Below, piece after piece: positions 1 through 11,600 of a stretch of 64,000 bases of DNA; position 1 is the first letter of the stretch, and the number at the start of each line of letters is the position of its first letter. The stretch lies in contig CAXAMN010005225.1 in the NCBI GenBank assembly GCA_963970005.1, positions 66,833-130,832 of the forward strand, read 5' to 3'. The position numbers were made by a program, and so were the translations under genes. The notes under the pieces are model-generated. The model ran no database searches. It saw nothing but the letters and a program-made list of their open reading frames with translations, and had not been told where the DNA came from. The DNA comes from Durusdinium trenchii (Eukaryota > Sar > Dinophyceae > Suessiales > Symbiodiniaceae).

Positions 1-10
1 TCAAGCTAAA

Positions 11-71
11 TTCAAGGTGGCCTGAGACCACGGTTTGCTGCCCTAAAACACTCTGTTCAGGCCACCTTGAA
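11..71. repeat. Perfect 15-bp inverted repeat
   Basis: TTCAAGGTGGCCTGA at 11-25 is the exact reverse complement of 57-71, with a 31-bp spacer. It could form a hairpin or be the ends of a small inverted-repeat element. No coding sequence lies inside. Confidence 0.85.
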
Positions 72-240
72 AATAAAGGTCTTGTAGCTACAATTCTGTT
101 CCCAGGTATGGCGCGCATCAGGCTTCACAGACAGTGGAAATAGCTTCTTCCCGGCTTTGCACTGCGAATCAGCCCCACAAAAGCGCGCAGCTTCTCAGGT
201 AGTCAGTTGTCATTTGGTAGACAGTCGAATTGCATTTCGA

Positions 241-405
241 CCTCACTTTGTAGAGTCATGTTGGTACAACATGACCCCTCAATACCCTCATTTTGTAGAG
301 ATAAAAAGTCAAATTCTCTACAAAATGACATTGGGGCCAATCATTTTGTAGAGGGGATCATTTTGTATAGAGTCGACGCGGTGTTCTCTACAAAATGAGG
401 GCCTC
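241..405. repeat. Cluster of CATTTTGTAGAG motifs in both orientations
   Basis: The 12-mer CATTTTGTAGAG or a close variant occurs near 241, 289, 342 and 359, and its reverse complement CTCTACAAAATG at 316 and 391. Positions 316-328 pair perfectly with 341-353. The loop holds a second small stem, TTGG (331-334) with CCAA (337-340). Short ORFs across it are by-products. Confidence 0.8.
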
Positions 406-496
406 CACTCCCTCCTTTTATTCCAAGGGAAATCTTTTTGGAGAGGTGCCTCAGAGAAAAAAAATGCGGTTCTGTGTTTGCACCCGGGCCAACACA

Positions 497-860
497 AGGA
501 GACTACTAGTAGCTTCTTGCTGCTAGTCGTAATGCCCTTGTTACTAAGTAGCGGTGCCCTTGTTACTGGTAGCATCAATTTTTGTTTGGTTTTTCCTTGA
601 ATGTGCAGGAGCTACGGGCAGAGAACGAGACGATACAACAACACCTGGGAGCGCTCACCTCAGATGTCCTGAGCTCAGACTGGTTTTGGATGGTGCGTTT
701 GTGCGCACAAACCAGGCCGATGGCGCGGCGTTGAGTGAGTGTAAGCAGTACTAGGAACAAGGTTCGCTACTAGTAGCAAAGGGCATCGCTACTAGGAGCT
801 AGGACGCTACTAGGGGCGCTCCTGGCCTTGCTGCTAAGAACAATGAAACTACTAGTACAG
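497..860. repeat. Family B modular repeats, two clusters
   Basis: Forward-orientation modules (CTAGTAGCTTCTTG, TAGCGGTGCCC) lie at about 501-575. Opposite-orientation modules (AAGGGCATCGCTACTAGG, GACGCTACTAGG) lie at about 745-860. The stretch 1-1500 otherwise holds no gene that I recognise. Confidence 0.75.
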
Positions 861-1202
861 AGCGCATCAGTTTCCAGTTTGCCGTGTTGTCCTCAATGCG
901 TGTGGGGCGTCACTGCATCACACAGAAAAGCACGGAGCCATGAAATGTCTCCAGAACCTTTGGCTCAACCTTGGGGCATTCCAGCGTCCTCGCACACACG
1001 GCTTCGTCGGGCTTTCTTTAGCTTTCACGGCTTCGTAGGGTTCATTTCCAAGAAATCAGAAGTCGGTAGCTTCCTTTGTGCTACAACAACTCGGTAGCAC
1101 ATAGATGCAACAAGAACACACTGGTATACTTGGTGTAGGTGGGTGCGCATCCACGCATGGGAAAGGCAACATGCTATTAGGAAATAAACGCGTCGGAGAG
1201 AA

Positions 1203-1262
1203 ATGATTGCTATTAGGTTGGAGGCCATCGCTATTAAGTTGGAGGCCATTGGCTCTAGGTTG
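1203..1262 (+). repeat. Family A repeat, three units
   Basis: Three near-copies of the 21-bp unit (prefix GTTGGAGGCCATC plus GCTATTAG) stand in + orientation between a gene-free stretch and a family C element. Confidence 0.85.
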
Positions 1263-1284
1263 GAGGGAACAAGGAAGATTTAGT

Positions 1285-1450
1285 TTTCACAAGAAAAGGT
1301 CTAATATAGTTTCTCCAAACATCTAGGAACCAAATCATTGGTGCGTGAGCTATCCTGCGTCCTAAGTAGTAGTTTAAGTAGCTACTAGCTACCTCTCCCT
1401 TACTTAATTAAGTAGGTACCTCCTTAATTAAGTAGGGAGGCGGGGAGGGG
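1285..1450 (+). repeat. Family C dispersed element, copy 1
   Basis: It contains the landmarks CATCTAGGAACCAAA, then AGCTATCCTGCGTCC, then the palindromic CTTACTTAATTAAGTAGG and a G-rich tail. The same landmarks in the same order recur near 54650-54880, and partially near 51255-51360, 60060-60240 and 60570-60770. No protein is encoded. It looks like a short non-autonomous interspersed element. Confidence 0.65.
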
Positions 1451-1517
1451 GCAAAAGAACGGGTCTAAAGAATAGTCTAAAGGCTTTATCATCACATGCG
1501 GGCGTCTCGTTCCTTGC

Positions 1518-3576
1518 ATGGATGCGGCTGCAGACTCCGAGGAGGATCTTCCAGCACTTTTTGAGGAGTCGGTTATATCGTTAACTCCACCCCCAAAGAC
1601 TTTGGCCAGCAGATCTGGTTGGAAAGTTGTGGAAGAATCCTTGCATGATGGGGGTGCTATGCGCTGGATGGTCTGTGAACAGGATTATTCTTTGGATCAG
1701 ACACGGGTGCGTCTAGTGCCACGTTGCAACGACCAGATGGATTTCCAGCGGAACCACTTACGAGCAAGCTCCCATCAAATCATGGCATTGGTGGTGGCCT
1801 ATGGGCTGAGACAAAGCTTCGAGCCCAAGGGTCGTGCCGTGTGCATCTTGGGCGGTGGTGGAATGGCACTACCCATGGCACTTCTAGAGCAAGGAGTGCG
1901 CTCACCTATTCATGTGGTAGAGCTTCACGAGGTGGCAACTTGGTCACCAAGGCAAAGCCTTTGGGCTTTGATTTTGAGGGCTTTTGAGAAAGCCTCCTTT
2001 TTGGGGGGTCATTGAAGTGTCGTCCATCGAGCCGACGAACTTTCAAACAAGGTCTACAGATGCATAGAGTTCATTGTTGTGTATGTTTTATCAGCTGCCT
2101 CCAATATAAGGACTCTTTTAGAAGAATGATTGCAGGGCAGTCCGGGTTTTGATGGAGGGAAATAGTGTGTGTGTGTGTGTGTGAGTGTGTGACACTTTTT
2201 GGAATCATAAGGAATCCGTTGATTTGCTTTTGAAGTTTTACTTAGTAGGGAGTGCGGCATGATTGTGGGACCGCACTCAACGAAGCTACCACAATCATGG
2301 GATACCGAGTCTGATCAACTCGGCGTACCTGCAGTTTTGCCTGAAACATTCCTACTAGGCCCCGTTCTTAACTAGAACAAGACTTCGGCCATTGCAGCGG
2401 TTCATCATTTTTGAGGTTTCGAAGACGTTCAGAAGGCCATACATGCACGCACCCTGTTTCTCTAGGTTTTTTACTTCGGCTGGCGTGTGGCAAGCCGCCG
2501 TGTCAGTACTCAATATCTCGAGTGTGTGACACCGAAGCCTACAAAGAGTTTAACGGCGCACTCTGTGCACACTTTGCGGCCAATCAGGTCATTGACTTCG
2601 CCAAGACCTTCTTCGGAGCGGAGCATCCGCAGCTCATGGTGCAGCAGGGAGATGCCCTGGAAGTTTTCCAACGAGACAGTGAGACAAAAATGGAAGGCAG
2701 GGCCAGGTATTTGGTGCATCGAGCAGTTTTTGCAAAATGTGACCTTTGGACGCTAACGGGCACGTGGTTATTTCGGTGCGCTTGAGGTGCATGACGGTGA
2801 ACCAAAAGATGCAGCAACTTTACCCTGAAAGGCCACGAGGGCATGTTGCCGGAGAAACTGTCAACCATATTGGTGGACATCGACTTCTTGCGTTTTCCTC
2901 AGGCGTGAGAGACATGTTTTGGAGCGTTCTTGGGAAGTGGCACCCAATCACTAAAAGGGAAAAGAACCTAGAGGAAATAATCAAAAACCATTGAACGCAT
3001 ATACACTTGGAGGTGTTTCTGCCTGGAGTTTAACTTTGTCTAAATGCTCTGTTGTGCTTACACCGCTTAAAGCTATAGTTGTTTTCTGCCCCCAAAAATC
3101 GGCTCCATCTGGTTCACTTGTTTGACGGCTTAAGCTGGTTTCAAGTTCCAGCCCAGGTCCCCGAACGGTTTCTTTCCGCCAGCTGGTGGAGCTTCCTGTG
3201 GGCCAAAGACCCAACCCTGGTGGCAGTGAACGCGATTGGCGCATCCCGCCCTCATCTGGAAGCTCTGGCTGCAGCGGCGACGGTCAAGAGTGGCAGTGCG
3301 TTGCTGCTGGCGCCGGCCGAAGCTGGTCATTGCCGGTGGTCCCCGCTGGTGCCGAAGCCCCAAGTCTTGTTGCTGGGAGGCCACTCCGCGGTGGCCGAGT
3401 TCACGACTGAGCGATTGTTGGAGACCTCGGAGGCTTTGGCCCTCAAAACGCCCTGGGTCTTGGTTTTGGCCTCGGATTTGCTGAAGGATTTGGCCACCAA
3501 AGGCGGCGCGGCCGGCTCGAGCGAATGGTTAGTTCAGCCAGTTCAGCCATATTCTGGATCTCTGAGATCCAAATGA
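1518..3576 (+). CDS. SAM-dependent methyltransferase, METTL13 / spermidine-synthase fold
   Basis: Probably a small-molecule or protein methyltransferase using S-adenosylmethionine. Four exons keep one phase: 1518-1931, 2588-2706, about 2809 or 2815 to 2902, and 3157-3527 or on to the stop at 3574. Exon 1 carries the glycine-rich SAM loop LGGGG (residues 111-115) and the acidic strand end VVELHE (133-138), which should bind the ribose hydroxyls. Exon 2 continues VIDFAKTFFG and has QQGDALEVF, the usual second acidic position. Exon 3 has ILVDID. Exon 4 has LVAVNAIG, matching the late strand of the fold. The third intron starts with GC (2903). The start is the first ATG of an open exon. The fold is well supported. 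The substrate is unknown, and a spermidine-synthase role is less likely because the polyamine-binding residues are not evident. Confidence 0.72.
2162..2190 (+). repeat. TG microsatellite
   Basis: About ten TG units lie in the first intron of the methyltransferase gene. Confidence 0.9.
2251..2299. repeat. Two interleaved inverted repeats (pseudoknot-like)
   Basis: AGTGCGG (2251-2257) pairs with CCGCACT (2271-2277). CATGATTGTGG (2258-2268) pairs with CCACAATCATG (2289-2299). The arms alternate, so the two stems cannot nest; in RNA they would give an H-type pseudoknot. They lie in the first intron of the methyltransferase gene. Confidence 0.75.
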
Positions 3577-3619
3577 CGCGTCAAAAGACAAATGGTGCTC
3601 CCACAGAGTACCGGTCAGC

Positions 3620-3736
3620 GAGTTATGAGAATCCGATGGCCTCCAACCTAATAGGGATGCCCTCCATCCTAAGAGCGATGGCCTCCAACCTACCATGCAA
3701 ATGTTAGCCAGAACCTGCAGAGTTATGAGAATCCGA
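3620..3736 (-). repeat. Family A array bracketed by 17-bp direct repeats
   Basis: GAGTTATGAGAATCCGA occurs exactly at 3620-3636 and 3720-3736. Between them are three minus-orientation family A units. The duplicated 17-mer is not part of the repeat family, so it looks like a target-site duplication. Confidence 0.85.
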
Positions 3737-4080
3737 GGTCCACCTTTTGGCTTCTCAACTTGCATCGCGAAAGGAGGCTGACTGAAACGCTCGAAGGATG
3801 TCAAGATTTCATCACCTTGACCGTCCTGTCCTTCTGTTTCTTCTTTATAGTAATAGTTTTTTTCCTTGTCCGGGCCGGGGCAAGGTTATGACTCTGACTT
3901 TTGCCTGCGCTTGAGGAGGGCCAGTTAGATGTCAATAGTTGCCCACCGTTGCACTTTTGGCCCCACAGCTGAAGCCGACCAACCAGACATGTTCGGCAAC
4001 CAACGATGAACAACACCAATCCACTGAATAAACTTCCAACAGTGACCTCTGAATAAGTGAGTTTCCTTTGAATACCGGCC

Positions 4081-5082
4081 ATGATCGCTGAGCCTTTGTT
4101 CAGCGGCTGGCTCTACAAGGAGTCTACCTGGCTGCGCAGGTGGAACCAGCGGTTTTTGAAGCTGGATGTCCCTTGGGCAAGCATCCTTAATACTAGTAGC
4201 GATGCACCTTGCTACTAGTAGCTTCTTGCTACTAGTAGCTTCTCGCTACTAGTAGCAATGCCCTTGTTACTAGTAGCGATGCCCTTTGCTACTAGTAAAG
4301 AAAAGTTGCAGTAGTGGCTAATGACATCTAGGGTCCCTAAGAGCGCTGGGAGGATAATCTTCCACAATTACTTTCTGTACCAGCCAGGTAGGTACGGCAA
4401 GTGTGAGCAAAAAAAAAGTATACAATGATACTTGGCTGCCTGAGGCTAATGGAGTGTTGAGGAGCTACACCAAGGACCCTCACTCTGAGGTGGGGGAGAT
4501 TTCTGCTCGTTTGGCTGCAAGATTCTCCGCAACATTAAACACTCTGGAATAAGAAGTGGATGGCACCGCCTGTTTGTAGAGGAAACTGGTCATCCTTTCC
4601 GGGCCATTTTTCACTTCCATGATTGTTTCAAGGAGTGTACGTACGCATTTTGCATTTGTTTCGTACGTACTTGCAATGAGGTGTTTTAGATCCAGATATA
4701 TTTCAGTGTTTTTTTTTTTGGGGTGAACGTTTGATCGGTCAGGCCTTGCAGCCGCGCTGCCCTGATCTCACGGCCGAGGCAAAAATGCCGACTCGGGACA
4801 TCGGACGACGAACGTGTCGAAGCGAGGTGAAGCGAGGTCCGCAGCGAGGTGAAGCGAGGTGAAAGGAGTGTCGAAGCGAGTTTTCGCACATTTTACGGTT
4901 TTCGTTTCAAGATGGAAGTGGTTACAAGCAGGGAAGCAACATTCTGTCTACCAAACTTTGTATCGCAGGTCGATGTGCTTGATTCAGAGATCTTCGAGTT
5001 TGACACCTCTGGATTTTACAGCTTCGATGCTCGATCAGTGTTGGAGGCAATTCACCATTCTTCTAAGAAAGGCGCGACGTAG
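4081..5082 (+). CDS. PH-domain 5' exons, probably the start of the formin gene
   Basis: The ATG at 4081 opens an exon reading SGWLYKESTWLRRWNQRFLK, the first strands of a pleckstrin-homology domain, which usually binds phosphoinositides or proteins at membranes. A GT donor at 4168 joins in phase to 4445-4489 (ANGVLRSYTKDPHSE), giving a continuous second to third strand. A GT donor at 4490 joins in phase to 4969 onward (VDVLDSEIFEFDTSGFYSF). All three junctions are phase 0 with AG|G acceptors. The later PH exons and the C-terminal tryptophan of the fold are not found; 5195-5320 (SKWRPEEIVTRHQ) may be one. No terminal stop is evident before the formin exons start, so one PH-FH1-FH2 gene is likely. 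A separate small PH gene is the alternative. Confidence 0.6.
4190..4300 (+). repeat. Family B modular repeats
   Basis: Five CTAGTAGC-linked modules (GATGCACCTTG, TTCTTG, TTCTCG, AATGCCCTTG, GATGCCCTTTG) lie in the intron between PH exons 1 and 2. Confidence 0.85.
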
Positions 5083-5176
5083 AGTCGAGATCTATAGGGC
5101 CCCATGACCGGAGAGACCTCTTTGGCAGAACTGGATTTATCAGCCACTTTCCACGATTACCACATAAATGGAAATA

Positions 5177-5192
5177 ATATATATATATATAT
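5177..5192 (+). repeat. AT microsatellite
   Basis: A short AT run lies next to a possible PH exon. Confidence 0.85.
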
Positions 5193-5332
5193 GACCACCA
5201 TCTATTTCTCTTCTAAATGGCGTCCTGAGGAAATTGTTACGCGGCACCAGCGGCTGCACCTGGGTACTCGTGATGCGTTGATACGGAGTTCATGGCTTTG
5301 CGTGCTCAAGGTGCCTGGGTTTGACAAACCCA

Positions 5333-5372
5333 ATAGCGATGGCCTCCAACTAACCTAATAGCAATGACCTCC
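5333..5372 (-). repeat. Family A repeat, two units
   Basis: Minus-orientation units (GCGATGGCCTCCAAC and a variant) follow directly on a coding-like stretch. Confidence 0.75.
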
Positions 5373-5535
5373 GTGCAGTTTGCAGTGGACCCTCACATTT
5401 CACAACGCGTTTTTCGGGCTTCTCCTTGATTCATTGAGATTTGGCCAAGTTTGCTGTGATGCCACCTCTTTGATAAAGTCAACTTCTGAATCTGGATGTT
5501 CTCTTTACCATCTGAGAGTTTGATGTCGTCCTATG

Positions 5536-5680
5536 CCCTAGGAACAAGAAGCTACTAGGAACAAAGGGCATCACTACTAGGAGCAAGGACGCTACTAAAC
5601 TAGTAGCCCCTGGCCTTACTACAAGCAAAAAAGAAGCTACTAGTAACAAGGGCACCGCTACTAGTAACAAGAAGCTTTCT
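5536..5680 (-). repeat. Family B modular repeats
   Basis: Minus-orientation modules GGAACAAGAAGCTACTAG, AGGGCATCACTACTAGG, GCAAGGACGCTACTA and variants lie just upstream of an acidic coding exon of the formin gene. Confidence 0.85.
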
Positions 5681-5689
5681 GTTGAGGCA

Positions 5690-8600
5690 GTTGCGGACAA
5701 GCGGCGGCCGCAGATCTTGCGTGAGCCGATCGAAGTGAGCATGGAGACCGAGCCGAAGCCAGTGGAGACGAACATCGAGACTCGAGAAATGGCCACGCAG
5801 ACGATCGAGTTGCCCGAGACGAAGGCAGAGAAGAGGGAGAATGGCCTCCAACCTACTAGCAAACCATATTAGATTAATTATATGTTAATATGTTTTTCCT
5901 AATAGCGATGGCCTCCAACCTAACTGCAACGGCCTCCAACCTAAGGCGGAGAATACGGAGAATGCGGAGAACACGGAGAATGCGGAGAACGAGAAAACAA
6001 CTGGAGCGCCAGGAAAGGGAGGGAAGGGCAAAGGCCCGCGTGGCCCACCCCCACCCCCACCGAAAGGCAAAGGCAAGAAGGCGTCTAAGGACAAGGAGGG
6101 AAGCGCAGCAGGCAAGGCGAAGGGCAAGGCAAAGGGACCTCCCCCACCACCGCCTTCCAAAGGCAAGGGCAGATGCACAAAAGATGGCAAAGGCCAAGGC
6201 CAAGGAGCCAAGCCTGCAAAGGAGGAGACGCTGTCAGTCGAGGCAGGTTCCTCAGAGGCAACCCCCATCTCTCCAGCAACTTCAGACCAGCTCCCTTCCT
6301 CTCCCAACAAGTTTGGTTACAAGATGCACTTGGGCTTCAAAGAGAAGGTCGCTGCTTTCGCCGGTCTCGACTTCCAGAATGTGAACTTGAAGCCTGATGA
6401 TTGGGAGAACTTGCATGTACTCTTCGACCGGGAGCAGGTGACAAAGCAATCCAGCCGTGGCAAAGGAGCAGCATCCTCTGACCAGGTGTGTGTTTACGAC
6501 TCGTCAACAGCTCGATCACTCAGCGAATTGTCCGCAGAGGGCCACCTTTCAAGGTGGAAGAATCAAGCGTCAAGAGTGTTGAGGTAATTGGGGGATAGGT
6601 TTACCCACAATTACCCACAACCACCAGAGTGAATCAAAGAACATAACTCTTGGCGTCTCAAACGTAGCCTCATCTCCAAGTGTTGCCAGTGTTGCAAGGT
6701 ATTTTCCTGAAGAAGAAGGAGATGGAGAACATAGACCCACACCACATGTGCCAGGCCTTGTGGCGCATGCAAGCGAAGGTGGCGAAGCTAACTGTTGAGG
6801 ACTGCGGTATGGTCCGCTATGCCACCAAAGAGAAGAAGATGGTAGAGACTTGGCGTTTGCTTTGGAGTTATGTGGAGTCCTAGGACCTAATAGCGTCAGG
6901 AGCCCCTAGTAGTAAGGCCAGGAGCCCCTAGTAGCATCCTTGCTCCTAGTAGTACGGCCAGGAGCCCCTAGTAGCGATGCCCTTTGAGTTATGTGGAGTC
7001 TCTGGACTTTCTTCGGTTTGAAGCCTATCAAAAGCGCAACTCAGGCGTACGCGGGCCTTGCCACACGCAAGGCGATCCTCGAGTACAAAGTGAAGGACGG
7101 TGACATCACGCCGGAGGAATCTCAGGAGTATCAGACGATCTTGAAGTCTCCTGAATATCAGGACTGTTTCGATCTGTTGAGCAGCCCAAGTTGTGTTTTC
7201 ACCATGCGGATGGCTTGACACGAGCGTGGTGAATCTACCTAATCTCGTTTAATCTCGTCTGGGTTGGAGGCCATCGCTAGCAGGTTGGAGGCCATTGGAT
7301 GGCTAAGCTAGCCCGGGCCAATCTCGCAAAGCTTCAGGCGATCCAGATGTTTCGAGACCTGGAGAAACGTGTCCTGAAAATTCTTCAGATCCCGCAGATG
7401 AAAGCGCGATTGAGGAGGGGTGAAAGACGTGCAAGTGGAAAGGAAGAAAGGATAAAAAAGGCAGGAAAATGAAGGTCAAAAGGACACTGCGGAACAACAT
7501 GAACACAAGGAATGGTATAGTGGGCAGTGCTGGTGGTCTGAAAGCCTTGAGGCTCATCGCATAGATTGCTAAGCACCGGTCATGTGTTTGTTTCGTGTTG
7601 TTTTCCCCGAAATGTTATGTAAGTAATGCTTCCGTAAGTTTCCATCTTTATGACCATTCGTAAGTCAAGTCATTTCCCAATTTCGAGTGCAGTAATGTTT
7701 TGACACACCCTCCGGACTCCTAAATGTATGTTCACGTTGTGGTGCAGAGGTTTTCTTCAATCCTTTCTGTTGGCAATCCTCTAAGCACATGGTAAGCTGA
7801 ATGCATAGTGGGGCTATATAATATACCTTTGGACAAGTGGAGGGCAGGTTGGATAACGCCAAAGCCGACACAGTTGGCTTAGTGGATAGCATGCACGCTC
7901 ATAATGGAAGCGGATGGCCTCCAACTCCAGGATGCTCGAAGTCATGGGTACTTGGAGAGAATCGGCTCGGATGCTCAACAAGAACTTGAACCTCATCCGT
8001 GGAGCTTGTGAGGAGTTTAGGAGCTCTCAGACCTTGAGGTGGGCCAAAGAACATATGCTCACCATCGCGCACGTTATGATGTTACTTAATTACGATGTTA
8101 TTCACATATTATATTGACTGAGGCCAAATGTGACTTATAATTTCTAATGTCAGCATGTTTAATGATCAATACATATCAATAACGCTATAACAATACTCTA
8201 TATATAAATTATATAATTGTTTTTTTTTTTTTTAAACTGAAATGCTTGTGTAAGACTTCTCCGTTGACTTTGCTCGTTGACTTCTATGCGAGGGGTTCTT
8301 CCTTGATACGCTAGGCAGTTTTTTTCTCCGCTACTAAGTTACTTGCCTGTTGTTTGGGTAGCTTCTTTTCTTCCTGCGCTTCCTTTCTTTAAGCTGTTTT
8401 GTATTATTTTGTCCCTTCTTCTTGGTTTGTTAGGACCGTGGTTCATTTTTCTGCTCATTGACCTGTTCACATATGTTTAGTTTAGCGGTTTCAGGCTGTA
8501 TTATCACAACTTCTTTCTCGCTACCCGCCCTACCTCACCTACCTCCACAACGCCCTGCCTGCTCCAAAAGAGAGTGAAGTCAAACGTCTCACGGTCGATC

Positions 8601-11600
8601 ACGCACATCGGAGGCATGTTCTCGCTTTGACCTCCTTGATCTACAGCAAGGTCAACTGGGGCGATGAACCAGACACACCGAGGCGCTTTCATGCGAAGTC
8701 GGCCTCCAACCTAATAGGAATGACCTAGAAGCGATGGCCTCCAACCTAATAGCGATGGCATCCAACCTCATAGCAACATAGAAAAGTCAACTGGGCCAAC
8801 GAACTCCGAGGTGCTTTGATGTGAAGTCCTTGACCCAACTTAAGCAGACCAAAGCCAATCAAGGCGCGGCAATCGAGTCACAGTGAAGACATGTGTGCTG
8901 TACTCCGGGCTGCTCAGGGTCGTGCTTGGGTGTCTTGATCTCCCAGAATTGGTTTAAGTGAAAAAATACAGGAAACCTGGTTTCGAAGGGTGAAAACAAT
9001 GGTGTCCCGTAGATGTTTAAACCAATCCTTTGATGATCTCCAACAATAACCCCCAGAGTAAAAAAAGATCTTCAGAAAAGTACAGATTGGGAAGAGTATC
9101 CTGAATAGTTCAAGAATGTCAAGCCCACAAGATAGCCCACAGCCAAACAGTTCAGAATAGTCCTGCGTAGCTGAGAGTAGAACCCAACAATTCCACATGA
9201 CACATCCTGCAACACGCAGTTGCCTGGAATAGAGTGAAGCCTGAAGGAAGGCAGATTTAAGCTCAAGCCGGTCAACCCAGTTGGAACATTTTCTGGGGTG
9301 ACGATATTCTCTCAAAGTTTGGACGTGTTTTGTTGGATCACTAAACAGTCTGTCTTGGCTGCCTCACCTGTCGGACAGATCACAACAGGACGAGAGTCTG
9401 GCAACACGCTGTCAATGCTGCACTTTGTCATCAGCCTGTTTCGAAAGCAGTGTCCTGAAAGGAGATCCGAAACGGTGTCATGAAAGAGATTGATTTCATT
9501 GACTGAAGATTCTCACCGTGAGAACCCTGCTTCCATGGCTGGAGGACTTTGGAGGATGTCATGCTGGAATTCCGGCACTTCGACAGTGCGAAGAAGCTTG
9601 CAATGGAGGACATCCGCGTCCTCATTCACGACCTGAAGCTTTGGCAATGTGAGGGATTAGAGATTTGCTCCGGACATCTCAGGACTCTTTGGAGGGAACC
9701 TAACTTGGGGAATTATATAGCATGAGTCAGACAGAAAGATGAACAAGGGAAGGGTGAACGGCATGAAGTACCTATTCCGATCTAAAGCAGCACGAACCAT
9801 ATTTTATTGGCTGACTGACATGCCTTGGAATAATGCCCGTGGCCTTGGAACAAATAGAGGCAACCCACTCCCTTGGGGTTCGGAAGCTACGGCTGTTGAG
9901 ACCGACGATATGAACACTTGCCATCTCTTGATGTGCTGCTGCTACAGCCTGCTGTCAGCTATGGCCAAGAGTTCGTTCAATCGGTTTGAGGCCATCGCCA
10001 TTAGGCAAGTCGTTTGCAGACTTTGCAAGTTATGAAACCATCAAACGACACCATCGAAACCATCAAACGACACAGAGGACTCAGACCTGCTCATCAATAC
10101 AGGCCCCTGTATACTTTATGGACATGACATCAGCGGCCTTTGTTATACCCTTGTTTGGGCATTTTTCAGCGTTCTATTTTTAACTGTTTGGACTTCTGAC
10201 CTTCATGTCTTCCAGCTGCGGGCCAAAATGGCGCCGAGGAAGAGTGGGCTCGATGTGGTCACGTGTGAGGTGAGGTCCAGTTCCATGATCTACAAGGAAG
10301 ACTACAAGAAAGTCGATGGAGATGCGCACACCTCAGTGATGTTATGCTTTAAAGCCAAAGCTTGCATCGTTTTCTTGTTGGCCGCTTTAGTTCCCCGCGT
10401 AGCTGAAAGCTATTCTAGAGGGGTTCTTACTAGGGGCTAGGAGCAAGGACGCTCCTACCAGAGAGCTGTTGTGAATGCTGGGTGGCTGATCGGCATTTTG
10501 GTCTACCGCTGCCGCTGCCTTGTCTCCCCAGTCGTCTTACATGTTGTTGTTGGACCCACTCACTGCCACTGGAAGCTCTTTGCTCCTAGTAGCGTCCTTG
10601 TTCCCAGTAGTAAGGCCAGGAGCCCCTAGTAGCGTCCTTGCTCCTAGTAGCGATGCCAGGAGCCCCTAGTAGCTTCTTGTTCCTGGAAGCTCTTTTCTTT
10701 GTGAATTGATTGATTTTTGTCGCAGCTTCTTCTATTTTTGGAGTTAGTTGCTATCTAGGGTCTATGCAGGTGCAATTTACATTTCTTGCATTTGCCTATT
10801 TCATTCTCAATGTCATTCCCATCGCCACTCTTCCGTAAGGATGACAGTGACGACACTTGCTCTCCTGAGTGTCGACCGGGACGGGAAGCCGGTCCCGAAA
10901 CCAGCTGGAGTCGCATCCAGCGGCTCCACTTGGATCTCGAGGCGGGTTGCCAAAGTGTTTCTAATGGCTTCTTGTTACTACTAGTAAGGCACTTGTTACT
11001 ACGGTAGTAGCGATGCACTTGTTTCTAATAGCTTTTGTTTAAAATTAGGTTCGAGGAATTGACCAAGGAATTTACATGTACGGTATATGTATGTGTGTGG
11101 ATGTGTCTGGCTGTGTGGTGTTGGGGGTGGCGGGAGGTGTTCAGATTGAATCAGTCAGTATTCAGGGTTCCCTTCTTGGATCTGAATCCGAATATTACAA
11201 ATCAGACATTGGCTTGAGCAACATGTGCGATCTTCTTGCACCTACCGATTGAATGCTGATGTACGTGTAGTTGTTGATGTCGGCTTAGTTACCAGGCCGA
11301 GCTGTGCTGTGTGCTGAACTCGCCTTTATTCGCTTCAGGCACAGGTTGGGCAGTCCAGAGCCGACATCCGCAGGATTGAAACAGAACCTTGGATTCCTTG
11401 AATTATTTTTTGTTCTTTTGACTCCTTTTTTCTTCTTTCGACGCATTAGGTTGGAGGCCATTGCAAGTAGGTTGGAGGCCACAGCATTGTTAGCTTAAAA
11501 ACATGATGTTCAATTCTTGTGTCGGATTAGATTCTGCCCGGAGAGCAGAACTCTTTATGTCCAGTTTGTGCTAACTTGCGCTCTGGCGCACGAACGGCTG

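Noticed and set aside
5885-6310. 141-codon minus-strand ORF rich in Pro, Leu and Gly
   Set aside because: It is the shadow of the proline-rich formin exon on the + strand, which has in-phase borders.
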